From DATAGF01 sp963835685 (GTDB lineage Bacteria; Actinomycetota; Thermoleophilia; Miltoncostaeales; Miltoncostaeaceae), in contig CAWIGI010000004.1 in the NCBI GenBank assembly GCA_963835685.1, positions 341,902 to 405,901 of the forward strand: a stretch of DNA of 64,000 nucleotides, read 5' to 3'. A model generated the notes under the pieces. It saw nothing but the letters and a program-made list of their open reading frames with translations. It was not told where the DNA came from and did not search any database. Positions 1 to 8,251 of the stretch are shown one piece after another. Both the position numbers and the translations under genes were made by a program. How positions within the stretch are numbered: the first letter of the stretch is position 1; the number at the start of each line of letters is the position of its first letter.

Positions 1-908
1 TGGAGCCGCAGGAGCCGGGGCCCGGCAAGGAGTCGCCGCTCGACTTCGCGCTCTGGAAGGGGCGCAAGCCCGACGAGGACACCTGGTGGGAGTCCCCCTG
101 GGGGCCGGGCCGCCCGGGCTGGCACATCGAGTGCTCGGCGATGGCCGAGGCGACCCTCGGGCAGAGCTTCGAGATCCACGGGGGCGGCATCGACCTGGTC
201 TTCCCGCACCACGAGAACGAGATCGCCCAGTCCGAGGGCGCCCACGGCGGCCGCATGGCGGCCATCTGGATGCACAACGAGATGCTCGAGCTGGGCGACG
301 AGAAGATGAGCAAGAGCGTCGGCAACATCGCCCCGCTGTCCGAGGTCCTCGATCGCTGGCCGGCGGAGGTGGTGATCGCGTTCTTCCTGACGAGCCACTA
401 CCGGTCGCGGCTGCCCTTCTCGGAGGAGCGCATGGGGGAGGCGGCCGCCGTCGTCGAGCGCCTGCGCAACGCCCTGAGCGCGCTCGACAGGGCGACCGCC
501 GGGCGCGGCGAGGGGACGGACCCCGAGCTCACGAGGGCCGTCGTCGAGAGCCGCGGCGCCTTCTTCGACGCCCTGGACGACGACTTCGGGACGCCGGCGG
601 CGTTCGCCGCCCTCTTCGACCTGGTCCGCGCGGCGAATCGGGCGATCGCGGGGAGCGAGGCGGGCGCCGGCCAGCTCCGCGACGCGCGCCGCGAGCTGCT
701 CGAGCTGCTCGACGTGCTCGGGCTCGCCTCGATCGACCCGGGACCGGTTCCCGTCGTCCCCGACGAGGTGATGGAGCTGCTTGGCCGGCGCGAGGACGCC
801 CGCGCCGCGGGCGACTTCGCGGCCGCCGACGCGGCGCGCGACCGGATCCGCACGCTCGGGTTCGAGATCACCGACACGCCGGAGGGCCCGCAGGTCCGGC
901 CGGCATGA
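1..908 (+). CDS. cysS: Cysteinyl-tRNA synthetase, C-terminal part (5' end outside window)
   Basis: The frame is already open at the window edge (codons begin at base 3). It gives about 301 residues of cysteinyl-tRNA synthetase, the class I enzyme that charges tRNA-Cys in the cytoplasm. Seen: WHIECS, then HGGGIDLVFPHHENEIAQ (zinc-site and active-site region), the class I motif KMSKSVGN near base 304, and the helical C-terminal domain ending in RIRTLGFEITDTPEGP. The N-terminal HIGH motif lies before the window. The stop overlaps the start of the rRNA methyltransferase by 4 nt (ATGA), so the two are translationally coupled, a common actinobacterial arrangement. Confidence 0.96.
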   Translation, partial: EPQEPGPGKESPLDFALWKGRKPDEDTWWESPWGPGRPGWHIECSAMAEATLGQSFEIHGGGIDLVFPHHENEIAQSEGAHGGRMAAIWMHNEMLELGDEKMSKSVGNIAPLSEVLDRWPAEVVIAFFLTSHYRSRLPFSEERMGEAAAVVERLRNALSALDRATAGRGEGTDPELTRAVVESRGAFFDALDDDFGTPAAFAALFDLVRAANRAIAGSEAGAGQLRDARRELLELLDVLGLASIDPGPVPVVPDEVMELLGRREDARAAGDFAAADAARDRIRTLGFEITDTPEGPQVRPA

Positions 909-1624
909 GCCGCCCCCGCCACCGGACGGCCACCGACCGCGAGGTCGTCTACGGCCGCAACCCGGTGCGCGAGCTCCTGACCGCGGCCCGCCGCCCCGCC
1001 CACGAGGTGCGGGCCCTGCCCCGGATCGCCCGCGAGCCGTGGCTGCGCGGCCTGCCGGTGCGCGAGGCCTCGCGCGACGAGCTCAGCCGGTGGGCGGGCA
1101 CCCCCGAGCACCAGGGCGTGGCCGTCCTGACCGGCCCCTACCCGTACGCCGACGTCCAGGATCTGCTGGACCGGCCCGGGCCGCTCGTGTGCCTCGACGG
1201 CGCCCACGACCCCCGCAACGTCGGCGCGATCGCCCGCGTCGCCGAGTGCGCCGGGGCTGCGGGGCTCGCCATCCCCCGGCGCGGCGGCCCGGGCGTGACG
1301 CCCGCCGTCGCCAAGGCCTCGGCCGGGGCGGTCGAGTGGCTCGCGATCGCCCGGGTCGGGAGCGTGGCGGCGTTCGTACACGACGCGCGGTCCGGCCGCC
1401 AGGCCCTCGGAGCCGACCCCGCGGGCGGGGACGACTACCGGACGATCCCGTGGCCGGCCGACCCCCTGCTCGTCCTCGGGTCGGAGGGATCCGGCCTGCG
1501 GCCGCGCGTCCGCGACGCCTGCGACCGCCTGGTGACGATCCCGACGGCCGGTCGCGTGGAGTCCCTCAACATCTCGGTCGCCGCAGGCCTCCTGGTCTTC
1601 GAGGCGCTTCGCAACGCGAATTGA
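905..1624 (+). CDS. rlmB: SpoU/TrmH-family 23S rRNA 2'-O-methyltransferase, RlmB-like
   Basis: This 239-residue protein is a SPOUT methyltransferase of the TrmH/RlmB type, which 2'-O-methylates a guanosine of 23S rRNA using S-adenosylmethionine. The short N-terminal substrate-binding domain begins VYGRNPVREL (residue 15). The knotted catalytic domain shows its three family motifs: DPRNVGAIARVAE near residue 102, VLGSEGSGL near 190 and SLNISVAAGLLVFEA near 219. The start is the ATG overlapping the cysS stop. RlmB rather than another SpoU member is inferred from the cysS neighbour and the YGRNPV N-terminus; exact site specificity cannot be read from sequence. Confidence 0.9.
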   Translation: MSRPRHRTATDREVVYGRNPVRELLTAARRPAHEVRALPRIAREPWLRGLPVREASRDELSRWAGTPEHQGVAVLTGPYPYADVQDLLDRPGPLVCLDGAHDPRNVGAIARVAECAGAAGLAIPRRGGPGVTPAVAKASAGAVEWLAIARVGSVAAFVHDARSGRQALGADPAGGDDYRTIPWPADPLLVLGSEGSGLRPRVRDACDRLVTIPTAGRVESLNISVAAGLLVFEALRNAN

Positions 1625-1638
1625 CGCTCTGAGCGTCA
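1622..1638. terminator. Short perfect inverted repeat at the rlmB stop codon
   Basis: TGACGCTC and GAGCGTCA form an 8-bp perfect palindrome around one central base and include the rlmB stop codon. No T-tract follows. It may be a weak terminator, or an operator for the sigma-factor gene that starts 108 nt downstream. Confidence 0.35.
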
Positions 1639-1646
1639 TTCTGGCG

Positions 1647-1676
1647 TTGACGCGGCTTTGTGCGGACGATAACAAT
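1647..1676 (+). promoter_or_regulatory. Candidate sigA-type promoter of sigH
   Basis: TTGACG (1647-1652) and AACAAT (1671-1676) are spaced by 18 nt in the only AT-richer stretch between rlmB and the sigma gene. The -35 matches consensus well and the -10 only moderately (4 of 6), so this is a candidate. Confidence 0.4.
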
Positions 1677-1745
1677 GCCCAACTCCGGCGATCCAAACGG
1701 TTGAGTTCAGCTTGATTCTTCGCGGCTGACGTGGGAGAGATCCGC

Positions 1746-2450
1746 ATGGCCAGGGCGTTCTCGGCACAACCACTCGCCGCCTCAGCACGAGCTGAGAGGA
1801 CCGCTCCAGGTCATTCTCAACCGTGGGTCGAGATCCAGGACAGGGCCCTCGTCGGACGTGCTCGCAACGGTGATTCCGTTGCAATGGACCAGCTGATCGA
1901 GCGTTACCGCGGCTTCGTCCGCATGAAGGCGAGCGCGTACTTCCTCGCCGGCGGCGAGGGCGAGGACCTCGTCCAGGAGGGCCTCATCGGCCTGTTCAAG
2001 GCCGTCCGCGACTACCGCTCCGATCGCGAGGCCTCGTTCCGCTCGTTCGCGGAGCTGTGCGTCACGCGCCAGATCATCACGGCGATCAAGACGGCCGCGC
2101 GCAACAAGCACACGCCGCTCAACACCTACGTCTCCTTCAGCCACACGCGCGCCGGCGCGAGCGGCGACCAGGAGATGAGCCTCGCCGAGGTGCTCCCCGG
2201 CGACCCCGTCGTGGACCCGATCACGCAGGTGATCTCGTCGGAGGAGCTGCGCAGCCTGGTCGAGTGCCTGGGCGAGTCCCTGTCCGAGCTCGAGGGCGAC
2301 GTCCTGACGATGTACCTGGAGGGCCGCTCCTACGAGGAGATCGCCCAGCGCATCGGCCACACGCCGAAGACGGTTGACAACGCGCTCCAGCGGGTGAAGC
2401 GAAAGGTCCTCACCCACCTGCGCTCCCGCGAGGTGCTCGACCTGCGCTGA
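1746..2450 (+). CDS. sigH: Sigma-70 family factor, SigH type
   Basis: A 234-residue sigma factor that would direct RNA polymerase to an alternative promoter set. Region 2 is clear (GRARNGDSVAMDQLIERYRG, then DLVQEGLIGLFKAVRDYR near residue 74 and FRSFAELCVTRQIITAIK). Region 4 is SYEEIAQRIGHTPKTVDNA near residue 194. Length and motif spacing match the SigH/SpoIIAC-like group found in Firmicutes and Thermoleophilia rather than ECF factors, because the linker between regions 2 and 4 is long. The ATG at 1746 is chosen over the GTG at 1731 because GGGAGAG lies 6 to 7 nt upstream of it. Target genes are unknown; sporulation is not implied. Confidence 0.88.
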   Translation: MARAFSAQPLAASARAERTAPGHSQPWVEIQDRALVGRARNGDSVAMDQLIERYRGFVRMKASAYFLAGGEGEDLVQEGLIGLFKAVRDYRSDREASFRSFAELCVTRQIITAIKTAARNKHTPLNTYVSFSHTRAGASGDQEMSLAEVLPGDPVVDPITQVISSEELRSLVECLGESLSELEGDVLTMYLEGRSYEEIAQRIGHTPKTVDNALQRVKRKVLTHLRSREVLDLR

Positions 2451-2454
2451 CCCG

Positions 2455-3657
2455 TCAGGACGCCGGCAGCCCCGCCAGCACGTCCACCGCGTGATCGACG
2501 GGCGGCTGCGCGCGAATGGCATCGGCGACCCGCTCGGCGGCGCGCCGGTAGGCGGCGTCCCCCAGCACGCTCAGAACCGCTCCGGCGAGCCCTCCGAGCG
2601 TCTCGGCACTCGGGAGGCCCAGGACGCGACGCGTGCGCCGCTCGCCGTCGAGGGCGAGGCCGGCGCCGACGCCCGCCACGGCGTCGGCGTTGGCCCACTG
2701 ATCGGTGCTGAACAGCGGCAGGACAACGAGCGGCACCCCGTGGGAGAGCGCGCCGAGGGTGGAGCCGTAGCCGCCGTGGCACACGATCGCCGCGGCGTGC
2801 GGCGCGACCGCGTCCTGCGGCACCCATTGCTCGACGCGCACGCGGGGAGGCCGCGGTCCGAGCTCCTCGGGGTCGCTGCCGCGGCCGATCGTGACGAGCA
2901 CGCGGGCGGGTAGCGGTGCGAGCGCGTCGATCGCGGCCCGGTACAGCGCGGGGAAGAAGGGCAGGTGCGGCTCGGCCGTGACCGAGCCGAAGGTCACGTA
3001 GACGAGCGGATCGGCGTTGCCCGGCCACCAGTCCGGCAGCGGCGGCACGGCCTCGGCCGGTCGCGTCCGGAAGCGGTGGACCGGCGGCGCGGCCCGGGCG
3101 GGCGGACGCTCGATCAGCTCCGGCATCGCGGTGAAGTACGGCCCGTCGCGCAGGCGGTCACCGGAGGGGTCCGGGGGCAGCCCCATCTCCGAGCGGACCC
3201 CGTCGAGAACCGGCGCGGCGATCGCCACGGAGAGCTCCTCGACCGACATCAGCCCGAGCCCGACGCGCGCGAGCGGCACCCGGTGCAGCTCCGCGGCGAT
3301 GGTGGAGGTGAACTCCCAGCTCTCGCGGACGATGACGTCCGGCCTCCAGGCCTCGACGATCCTCAGCAGATCGGGAAGACCCGCGCGCGTGTCGATCCCC
3401 GCGAAGAACTCGCCGATCATCAACGCATTGGCCGCGTCGAGGTCCAGCTGCGCGAACTGACCCATCAGCGGCTTCCACGCCTCCTCGGGCGGATCGCCCA
3501 CCGGCGTGAACGCCAGCCCCGCGGCCTCGACGTTCGCCCGATGCTGGCGCTGCGCCGCGACCATGACGTCGTGTCCCGCCGCGGCGGCGGCATCCGCGAT
3601 CGGCGCGAGCGGCAGGAGGTGTCCGGAGCTGCCGCGGGTGGTCACGAGGATGCGCAT
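2455..3657 (-). CDS. GT1-family (MGT/UGT-like) glycosyltransferase
   Basis: 400 residues with the two-domain GT-B layout of macrolide/UDP-type glycosyltransferases. The N-terminus MRILVTTRGSSGHLLPLAPI is the family's acceptor-side start, and the C-terminal nucleotide-sugar site includes WVPQDAVAPHAAAIVCHGG and HGGYGSTLGALSHGVPLV near residue 291, followed by STDQWANA. Such enzymes transfer a sugar from an NDP-sugar to a small molecule or lipid; donor and acceptor are not predictable here. It is convergent with sigH (4 nt between stops) and divergent from a methyltransferase. A GGAGC motif lies 7 nt before the ATG. Confidence 0.88.
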   Translation of the reverse strand: MRILVTTRGSSGHLLPLAPIADAAAAAGHDVMVAAQRQHRANVEAAGLAFTPVGDPPEEAWKPLMGQFAQLDLDAANALMIGEFFAGIDTRAGLPDLLRIVEAWRPDVIVRESWEFTSTIAAELHRVPLARVGLGLMSVEELSVAIAAPVLDGVRSEMGLPPDPSGDRLRDGPYFTAMPELIERPPARAAPPVHRFRTRPAEAVPPLPDWWPGNADPLVYVTFGSVTAEPHLPFFPALYRAAIDALAPLPARVLVTIGRGSDPEELGPRPPRVRVEQWVPQDAVAPHAAAIVCHGGYGSTLGALSHGVPLVVLPLFSTDQWANADAVAGVGAGLALDGERRTRRVLGLPSAETLGGLAGAVLSVLGDAAYRRAAERVADAIRAQPPVDHAVDVLAGLPAS

Positions 3658-3784
3658 CGGGCCGCTCCAAGGGTGTCAGTCGAAGCCAGGCGTTGCGAGG
3701 GATGTTGCGTGTGCGTCCGGCCGGCATGAAGAGCCGCCGGGGCGGCGAATGTGCGGTTGTCCGCGGCCACCGAAACGAGGCGAC

Positions 3785-4552
3785 ATGGCGACGCTCGCAC
3801 CCCGCGCCGACCACTACGACGACCCGGCCTTCGACTACCGGGAGTACTGGCGCGGGCGGGACTACGAGCACGCGGCCGAGCAGGCGGCCATCGACCGGCT
3901 GCTCGCCGGCCGGCGCTTCCAGCGGGCGCTCGACGTCGGGGGCGGGTACGGGCGGCTGTCGCGGCACCTGCTGGGGTACTGCGACGAGGTCATCCTCGCC
4001 GAGCCCAGCGAGCAGCAGCTCGGCCTCGCCCGCTCCTACCTGCGCGACGCGCCCGCGGTGCGGTGCCTGCCGGCGCAGGCGGCCGACCTGCGGCTGCCCG
4101 ACGGGTCGGTGGACATGGCGATGCTCGTTCGCGTGCTGCACCACATCCCCGACCCGGCTCCCGAGCTCGCCGAGATCGGGCGGGTGCTGCGGCCCGGCGG
4201 GACGCTGGTGCTGGAGTTCGCGAACCTGAGCCACGCCCTCAACCGCGTCCGCTACACCGTCCGGGGCCGGCGGATCCCGCGCGGGCCGGTCGAGATCGCC
4301 GGGTCGGCGGGCCGCGGCCGCCGCGGGGTGCCGTTCGTGAACCACCACCCGGAGGTCCTGCTCGCGCTCCTCGAGCGGGCCGGCTTCGCGGTCGAGGCCG
4401 TGCTCAGCGGCTCCAATCTCCGCAGCCCGGCCGTCAAGCGGTTCCTGAGCACCTCCGTCCTGCTCTGGCTCGAGCGGCGCCTGCAGCCGGCCCTCGCCCC
4501 GCTCTACTTCGGCCCGAGCATCTGGCTAAGGCTCTGCAAGACCGGCTCCTGA
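3785..4552 (+). CDS. Class I SAM-dependent methyltransferase
   Basis: 255 residues with a Methyltransf_11-type Rossmann fold. Motif I is ALDVGGGYGRLSRHLLG near residue 45, the acidic end of strand 2 is ILAEPSEQQL, motif post-II is LRLPDGSVDMAMLVRVLHHI, and GRVLRPGGTLVLEFAN follows. The C-terminal third (NHHPEVLLALLERAGFAVEA) matches the lid seen in small-molecule and lipid methyltransferases. Divergent from the glycosyltransferase, so the two could modify one product, but that is inference. The ATG at 3785 is preferred over upstream in-frame starts because the fold begins shortly after it and GAGG lies 5 nt upstream. Confidence 0.85.
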   Translation: MATLAPRADHYDDPAFDYREYWRGRDYEHAAEQAAIDRLLAGRRFQRALDVGGGYGRLSRHLLGYCDEVILAEPSEQQLGLARSYLRDAPAVRCLPAQAADLRLPDGSVDMAMLVRVLHHIPDPAPELAEIGRVLRPGGTLVLEFANLSHALNRVRYTVRGRRIPRGPVEIAGSAGRGRRGVPFVNHHPEVLLALLERAGFAVEAVLSGSNLRSPAVKRFLSTSVLLWLERRLQPALAPLYFGPSIWLRLCKTGS

Positions 4553-4555
4553 GGG

Positions 4556-4831
4556 TCAGTCGACCGAGAAGCCGCTGATGCCCTGGGGCGGCTCGTCGGC
4601 GACCTCGACCTCGCGCACCTCCGCGTCCGGCGGGCCGACGCGGGCGAAGGCGACGAGCCGTTCCACCGCCTCCGGGGCTCCCTCGAAGGCCGCCTCCACG
4701 CTGCCGTCGGAGAGGTTGCGCGCGTAGCCGGCGACGCCGGTCGCGGCGGCGGCGCGCCGGGTGCTCTCGCGGAAGAAGACCCCCTGCACCCTGCCGTGGA
4801 CCCGCACCCGCACCCGCCGCAGCCCGCTCAC
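4556..4831 (-). CDS. acyP: Acylphosphatase
   Basis: A 91-residue acylphosphatase, the small enzyme that hydrolyses acyl phosphates. The signature VHGRVQGVFFRESTRRAA (residues 11-28) carries the catalytic Arg, and GYARNLSDGSVEAAFEG (residues 35-51) carries the conserved Asn. Length is typical. Its GTG start overlaps the stop of the upstream CoA-transferase gene (GTGA), so the two are co-transcribed. Conservation of the catalytic motif makes the call firm; the physiological substrate of bacterial acylphosphatases is generally unsettled. Confidence 0.93.
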   Translation of the reverse strand: MSGLRRVRVRVHGRVQGVFFRESTRRAAAATGVAGYARNLSDGSVEAAFEGAPEAVERLVAFARVGPPDAEVREVEVADEPPQGISGFSVD

Positions 4832-6021
4832 GGCGCGCTCACGGCCGCGCCGGCCTCCTCCAGGCGGGCGATCTCCTCCGCCGAGCGGCCCAGCTCGGCG
4901 AGCACCTCGCGGGTGTCGGCCCCGAGCCGGCGCCCCGTGAACCGGATCGTGCCGGGGGTGTCCGAGAGGCGCACCACCGGGGCGGTCATGGTCAGCGTGC
5001 CGAGCTCGGCGTCCTCGACCTCCTCCACCAGCCCCGTCGCCCTCACGTGGGGGTCGTCGAAGAGGTCGTCGCGCTCGCGCACCGGCGCGGCCGGCACCCC
5101 CGCCTCGGCCATCGCCCCGTCCCACTCCGCGGTCGTGCGCTCGAGGAAGCGCGGGGCGAAGAGGGCCATCAGCTCGTCCTGGCGCTCGACGCGGGCGGCG
5201 CGGTCGTCCCATGGCGGGGCGTCGAGCAGGCCGGGCAGGCCGAGGGCGGCGCAGAAGCGGTGCGCGAGGCGCTCGGCGTAGGCCGCGACCGCCAGCCAGC
5301 CGTCGGCCGTGCGGTAGGCGCGATAGAACGCCCGCGAGAACGTCGGCACGCCGTGCTCCGGGAGGCTCTCGATCCTCACCAGCGAGTGGGCGTTGAGCGC
5401 CACCGCCGTGCCGAGCACGCTGGCCTCGACGAGCTGCCCCCGGCCGCTGCGCCCGCGCTCGATGAGGGCGGCCAGGATCCCGGTGCACGCCAGGAGCGGC
5501 AGCGCGGTGTCGTTGATCGGGATCGGGGAGGAGCGCGGCGCCTCGCCCTGCGGCGCGAGGCTCGGGGGCATGAAGCCCGCCAGCGCCTCGGCGAGGATGT
5601 CGTAGCCGGGCCGGCCGCCGCGGGGCCCGTCGGCCCCGAACGCGGAGATGGCGCAGTAGACCAGGGCCGGGTTGAGCCTCCGGCACTCCTCCCAGCCGAA
5701 CCCGAGGCGCTCGGCGACCCCGGGCCGCATGTTGGTGACGAGCACGTCGGCGCGGACGACCAGATCGCGCAGGACCTCGCCCGCCCCGGGGCGCGTCAGG
5801 TCGAGGCAGACGGCGCGCTTGTTGCGGTTGGCCTGGACGTAGTGCCGGCTGCGGCCGGGCCGGCCGGGCACGCGCTCGTGCTCGCGCCACTCGTCGCCCG
5901 AGGGCCGCTCGACCTTGATCACCTCGGCGCCCAGGTCGCCCAGGTGCATGGCCGTCAGCGGCCCGGCGAGGTTGTGCGAGAGATCGAGCACGCGCAGGCC
6001 GGAGAGCGGCGGTGGGCCCAT
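4828..6021 (-). CDS. CaiB/BaiF (family III) CoA-transferase
   Basis: 397 residues with the full family III layout. The N-terminal Rossmann half opens LSGLRVLDLSHNLAGPLTAM, the R-x-N-K-R segment is QANRNKRAVCLDL (residues 63-75), and the expected catalytic Asp is Asp141 in RPGYDILAEALAG. The C-terminal lobe includes WLAVAAYAERL and ends with LGADTREVLAELG. Members move CoA between a CoA thioester and a free acid; substrate is not predictable. It heads a two-gene unit with acylphosphatase. The ATG lies about 50 nt from the divergent pspA. Confidence 0.93.
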   Translation of the reverse strand: MGPPPLSGLRVLDLSHNLAGPLTAMHLGDLGAEVIKVERPSGDEWREHERVPGRPGRSRHYVQANRNKRAVCLDLTRPGAGEVLRDLVVRADVLVTNMRPGVAERLGFGWEECRRLNPALVYCAISAFGADGPRGGRPGYDILAEALAGFMPPSLAPQGEAPRSSPIPINDTALPLLACTGILAALIERGRSGRGQLVEASVLGTAVALNAHSLVRIESLPEHGVPTFSRAFYRAYRTADGWLAVAAYAERLAHRFCAALGLPGLLDAPPWDDRAARVERQDELMALFAPRFLERTTAEWDGAMAEAGVPAAPVRERDDLFDDPHVRATGLVEEVEDAELGTLTMTAPVVRLSDTPGTIRFTGRRLGADTREVLAELGRSAEEIARLEEAGAAVSAP

Positions 6022-6073
6022 GGCCCGATGCTATCCTCGACCCTCCTGTGAGGGTGGGGGAAGGAGCGGCGCG

Positions 6074-6820
6074 ATGGGCCTGATGGGCCGGTTCACCACG
6101 ATCGTCAAGGCGAAGGCCAGCAAGGCCCTCGACCGCGCCGAGGATCCCCGCGAGACCCTCGACTACTCGTACGAGAAGCAGCTCGAGATGCTGCAGAAGG
6201 TGCGCCGCGGCGTGGCCGACGTGGCCACCAGCAAGAAGCGCCTCGAGCTCCAGGCGGCCAAGCTCGAGCAGAGCGTCGAGAAGCTCGACGGCCAGGCCCG
6301 CACGGCGCTCCAGCAGAACCGCGAGGACCTGGCGCGCGTCGCCCTCGAGCGCAAGAAGGGCGTGCAGCTCCAGCTGCAGTCCATCGACCAGCAGCGCGTG
6401 CAGCTCCAGGAGGAGCAGGACAAGCTCGTCGTCGCCGAGCAGCGCCTCACGGCCAAGGTCGAGGCCTTCCGCACGCGCAAGGAGACCATCAAGGCCCAGT
6501 ACACGGCCGCCGAGGCCCAGACCAAGATCGGCGAGGCCGTCACCGGCGTCTCGGAGGAGATGGCCGACGTCGGGCTGGCGATCGAGCGCGCGGAGAACAA
6601 GACCGAGACCATGCGCGCGCGGGCCGGCGCGATCGACGAGCTGATCGAGACGGGGGCCCTCACCGACCTCACCGACGGGCGCGACTCCATCGACCGCGAG
6701 CTGGAGCAGCTCACGGCCACGAGCGGCGTCGATGCCGAGCTGGAGCAGATGAAGGCCGAGCTCGGCTCCGGGGGCCCGGCCCCCGAGCAGCTCGGCAGCG
6801 GCGAGGAGGCCAAGCAGTGA
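6074..6820 (+). CDS. pspA: PspA/IM30 family membrane-stress protein
   Basis: A 248-residue PspA/Vipp1-type protein that coats and stabilises the inner face of the plasma membrane under stress. The N-terminus MGLMGRFTTIVKAKASKALD forms the amphipathic lipid-binding helix. From about residue 25 to 215 it is almost pure coiled coil (YEKQLEMLQKVRRGVADVAT onward). The Gly/Ser-rich C-terminus is short. AAGGAG lies 7 nt before the ATG. It overlaps pspAA by 4 nt, as in other actinobacteria where these genes form a membrane-integrity module. Confidence 0.94.
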   Translation: MGLMGRFTTIVKAKASKALDRAEDPRETLDYSYEKQLEMLQKVRRGVADVATSKKRLELQAAKLEQSVEKLDGQARTALQQNREDLARVALERKKGVQLQLQSIDQQRVQLQEEQDKLVVAEQRLTAKVEAFRTRKETIKAQYTAAEAQTKIGEAVTGVSEEMADVGLAIERAENKTETMRARAGAIDELIETGALTDLTDGRDSIDRELEQLTATSGVDAELEQMKAELGSGGPAPEQLGSGEEAKQ

Positions 6821-7095
6821 TCGTCCGGGTCCTCGGCGAGGGGCAGTACCGCCTCGACGATGCAGCGTTCGCCACCGCGAGCGAGATCGACGACCGCGTC
6901 CAGGCGGCGGCCGACGCCGGCGACGAGGCGGGCTTCCAGGCCGCCCTCACGGAGCTCGTCAACGCGATCCAGCGCCTCGGGAAGCCGCTCCCGGCAGACG
7001 ACCTGGAGGGGTCCGACGCCATCGTCCCGGGCCACGGCACCACCCTCGCCGAGGCCCGCGAGCTGCTCTCCTCGGAAGGCCTGATACCGAGCTAG
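6817..7095 (+). CDS. pspAA: PspA-associated protein PspAA
   Basis: A 92-residue acidic protein beginning (V)IVRVLGEGQYRLDDAAF and ending GTTLAEARELLSSEGLIPS. This matches the PspAA family that accompanies pspA in actinobacteria and is thought to partner PspA. The GTG start overlaps the pspA stop (GTGA), so translation is coupled. Its stop overlaps the stop of the convergent MarR gene within CTAG. No signal peptide or membrane segment is visible, so it is cytoplasmic. Family identity rests on size, N-terminal motif and context. Confidence 0.85.
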   Translation: MIVRVLGEGQYRLDDAAFATASEIDDRVQAAADAGDEAGFQAALTELVNAIQRLGKPLPADDLEGSDAIVPGHGTTLAEARELLSSEGLIPS

Positions 7096-7592
7096 CGCTC
7101 CCGCTGCTCCAATCCGGCGAAGATCTCCGCGAGCGCGTGGAGCTTCTCGTCGTCCAGCCGGTCGAAGAAGCGGGCCTGCACGTCGTCGAAGTGGGCGGCC
7201 TGGGCCTCCCGCGCGAGCCGGAGCCCATCCTCCGTGAGCCACGCGTAGGTGCCGCGCGCATCCTCGGGGCAGTCGCGCCGCTCGACGAGCCCGCGGCGCT
7301 CGAACGAGCCGACGATGCGCGAGACGCGGCTGAGGCTCAGGCCCGTCTGGCTCGCCAGCGCCGACAGCCGCAGCTGCCGGCGGTCGGCCGCGGCCAGGCG
7401 GCCGAGCAGCTCGAGCCCGCTGAGCGAGAGCCCGTGCCCGGTCTCGAGCTCGGCGTCGAGCTCGCGTACGAGCCGCCGGGAGGTCTGCAGCAGCCCGAGC
7501 CAGGCGCGTCCGTGCACGTCGGTCCAGCGCGCGAGGCCGTCGTCGCCGACGATGTAGGCGCACGCCTCTGCCTCGCGCGTACCGGCCCTCAC
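7092..7592 (-). CDS. MarR-family regulator, MhqR-like by context
   Basis: 166 residues. The winged-helix core is visible: LSLSGLELLGRLAAADRRQL, recognition helix LSRVSRIVGSFERRGLVER, then the wing RRDCPEDARGTYAWLTEDG and a dimerisation helix. MarR dimers usually repress and release DNA on binding phenols or quinones, or on Cys oxidation. It is the last gene of a three-gene unit with an esterase and a ring-cleaving VOC dioxygenase, the content of the Bacillus mhqR/mhqD/mhqO quinone-stress system, so it likely represses the operator at 9216-9233. Its start overlaps the esterase stop by 4 nt. The MhqR role is inferred. Confidence 0.85.
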   Translation of the reverse strand: MRAGTREAEACAYIVGDDGLARWTDVHGRAWLGLLQTSRRLVRELDAELETGHGLSLSGLELLGRLAAADRRQLRLSALASQTGLSLSRVSRIVGSFERRGLVERRDCPEDARGTYAWLTEDGLRLAREAQAAHFDDVQARFFDRLDDEKLHALAEIFAGLEQRER

Positions 7593-8200
7593 CCGTCGTC
7601 CCCCGTGAGGGCCGCGAGCCAGCCGGCGGCATCGGCGAGGTCGTCGTCTCCCAGCTCGTGCCCGGCCCCGCCGGCGCGGTAGCCGACCTCGGCGCCGCGG
7701 GCCCGCAGCACCTCGGCCAGACGCTCCGCCTTCGCGAGCGGGACGTACGGGTCGTGCCTGCCCGCCGCCACGAGCACGTCCACCCCGCTCAGCGGCAGCG
7801 CGGGGTCGGGGTCGGGCTCGTAGGGCAGCGTCGGCCGGAGCAGGGCGGCGCCGCGCAGCACGCCGGGCTGCCGGAGGAGCAGGCTCGAGGCGATGTTCGC
7901 GCCGTTCGAGTAGCCCACCGCGACGATGCGGGCGGGGTCGAGCTCGTAGGCGGCCGCCGCCGCGCGCACGAACCCGGCGAGCTCGTCCGTGCGCTCCATC
8001 AGGTCCGCGACGTCGAGCTCGGTGAGGCTGTGACGACGGAAGAAGCGAGGCGCGACGCCTCCCTCGAGCACCTTGCCGCGGGGGCTGAGCAACGACGCCC
8101 GCGGCGCGAGCCGGCGGCCGAGGTCGAGCAGCTGGCGCTCGTCACCGCCCGTGCCGTGCAGGAGCAGCAGCGTCCAGCCGCCGCTCCCGGGCACGAGCAC
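7589..8200 (-). CDS. Alpha/beta-hydrolase esterase, MhqD-like
   Basis: An alpha/beta-hydrolase of the phospholipase/carboxylesterase (PF02230) type. Seen: oxyanion-side LLLLHGTGGDERQLL, nucleophile elbow VGYSNGANIASSLL, catalytic Asp in AAGRHDPYVPLAKAE and His in GAGHELGDDDL. MhqD-type esterases work with ring-cleaving dioxygenases in quinone detoxification. The called GTG start is doubtful. An ATG at 8249, just after the dioxygenase stop, would add about 16 residues beginning MDAGVFDRPR, but one base appears to be extra near 8222-8228, so the true 5' end may be hidden by an indel. Confidence 0.83.
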   Translation of the reverse strand: MLVPGSGGWTLLLLHGTGGDERQLLDLGRRLAPRASLLSPRGKVLEGGVAPRFFRRHSLTELDVADLMERTDELAGFVRAAAAAYELDPARIVAVGYSNGANIASSLLLRQPGVLRGAALLRPTLPYEPDPDPALPLSGVDVLVAAGRHDPYVPLAKAERLAEVLRARGAEVGYRAGGAGHELGDDDLADAAGWLAALTGDDG

Positions 8201-8251
8201 GTGCGCGAAGCCGAGCTCGGCGCGGCCGGTCGAACACGCCGGCGTCCATCG

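Noticed and set aside
398..1747. Minus-strand frame of 449 codons opposite cysS and rlmB
   Set aside because: Antisense to two conserved genes, low-complexity translation, no ribosome site.
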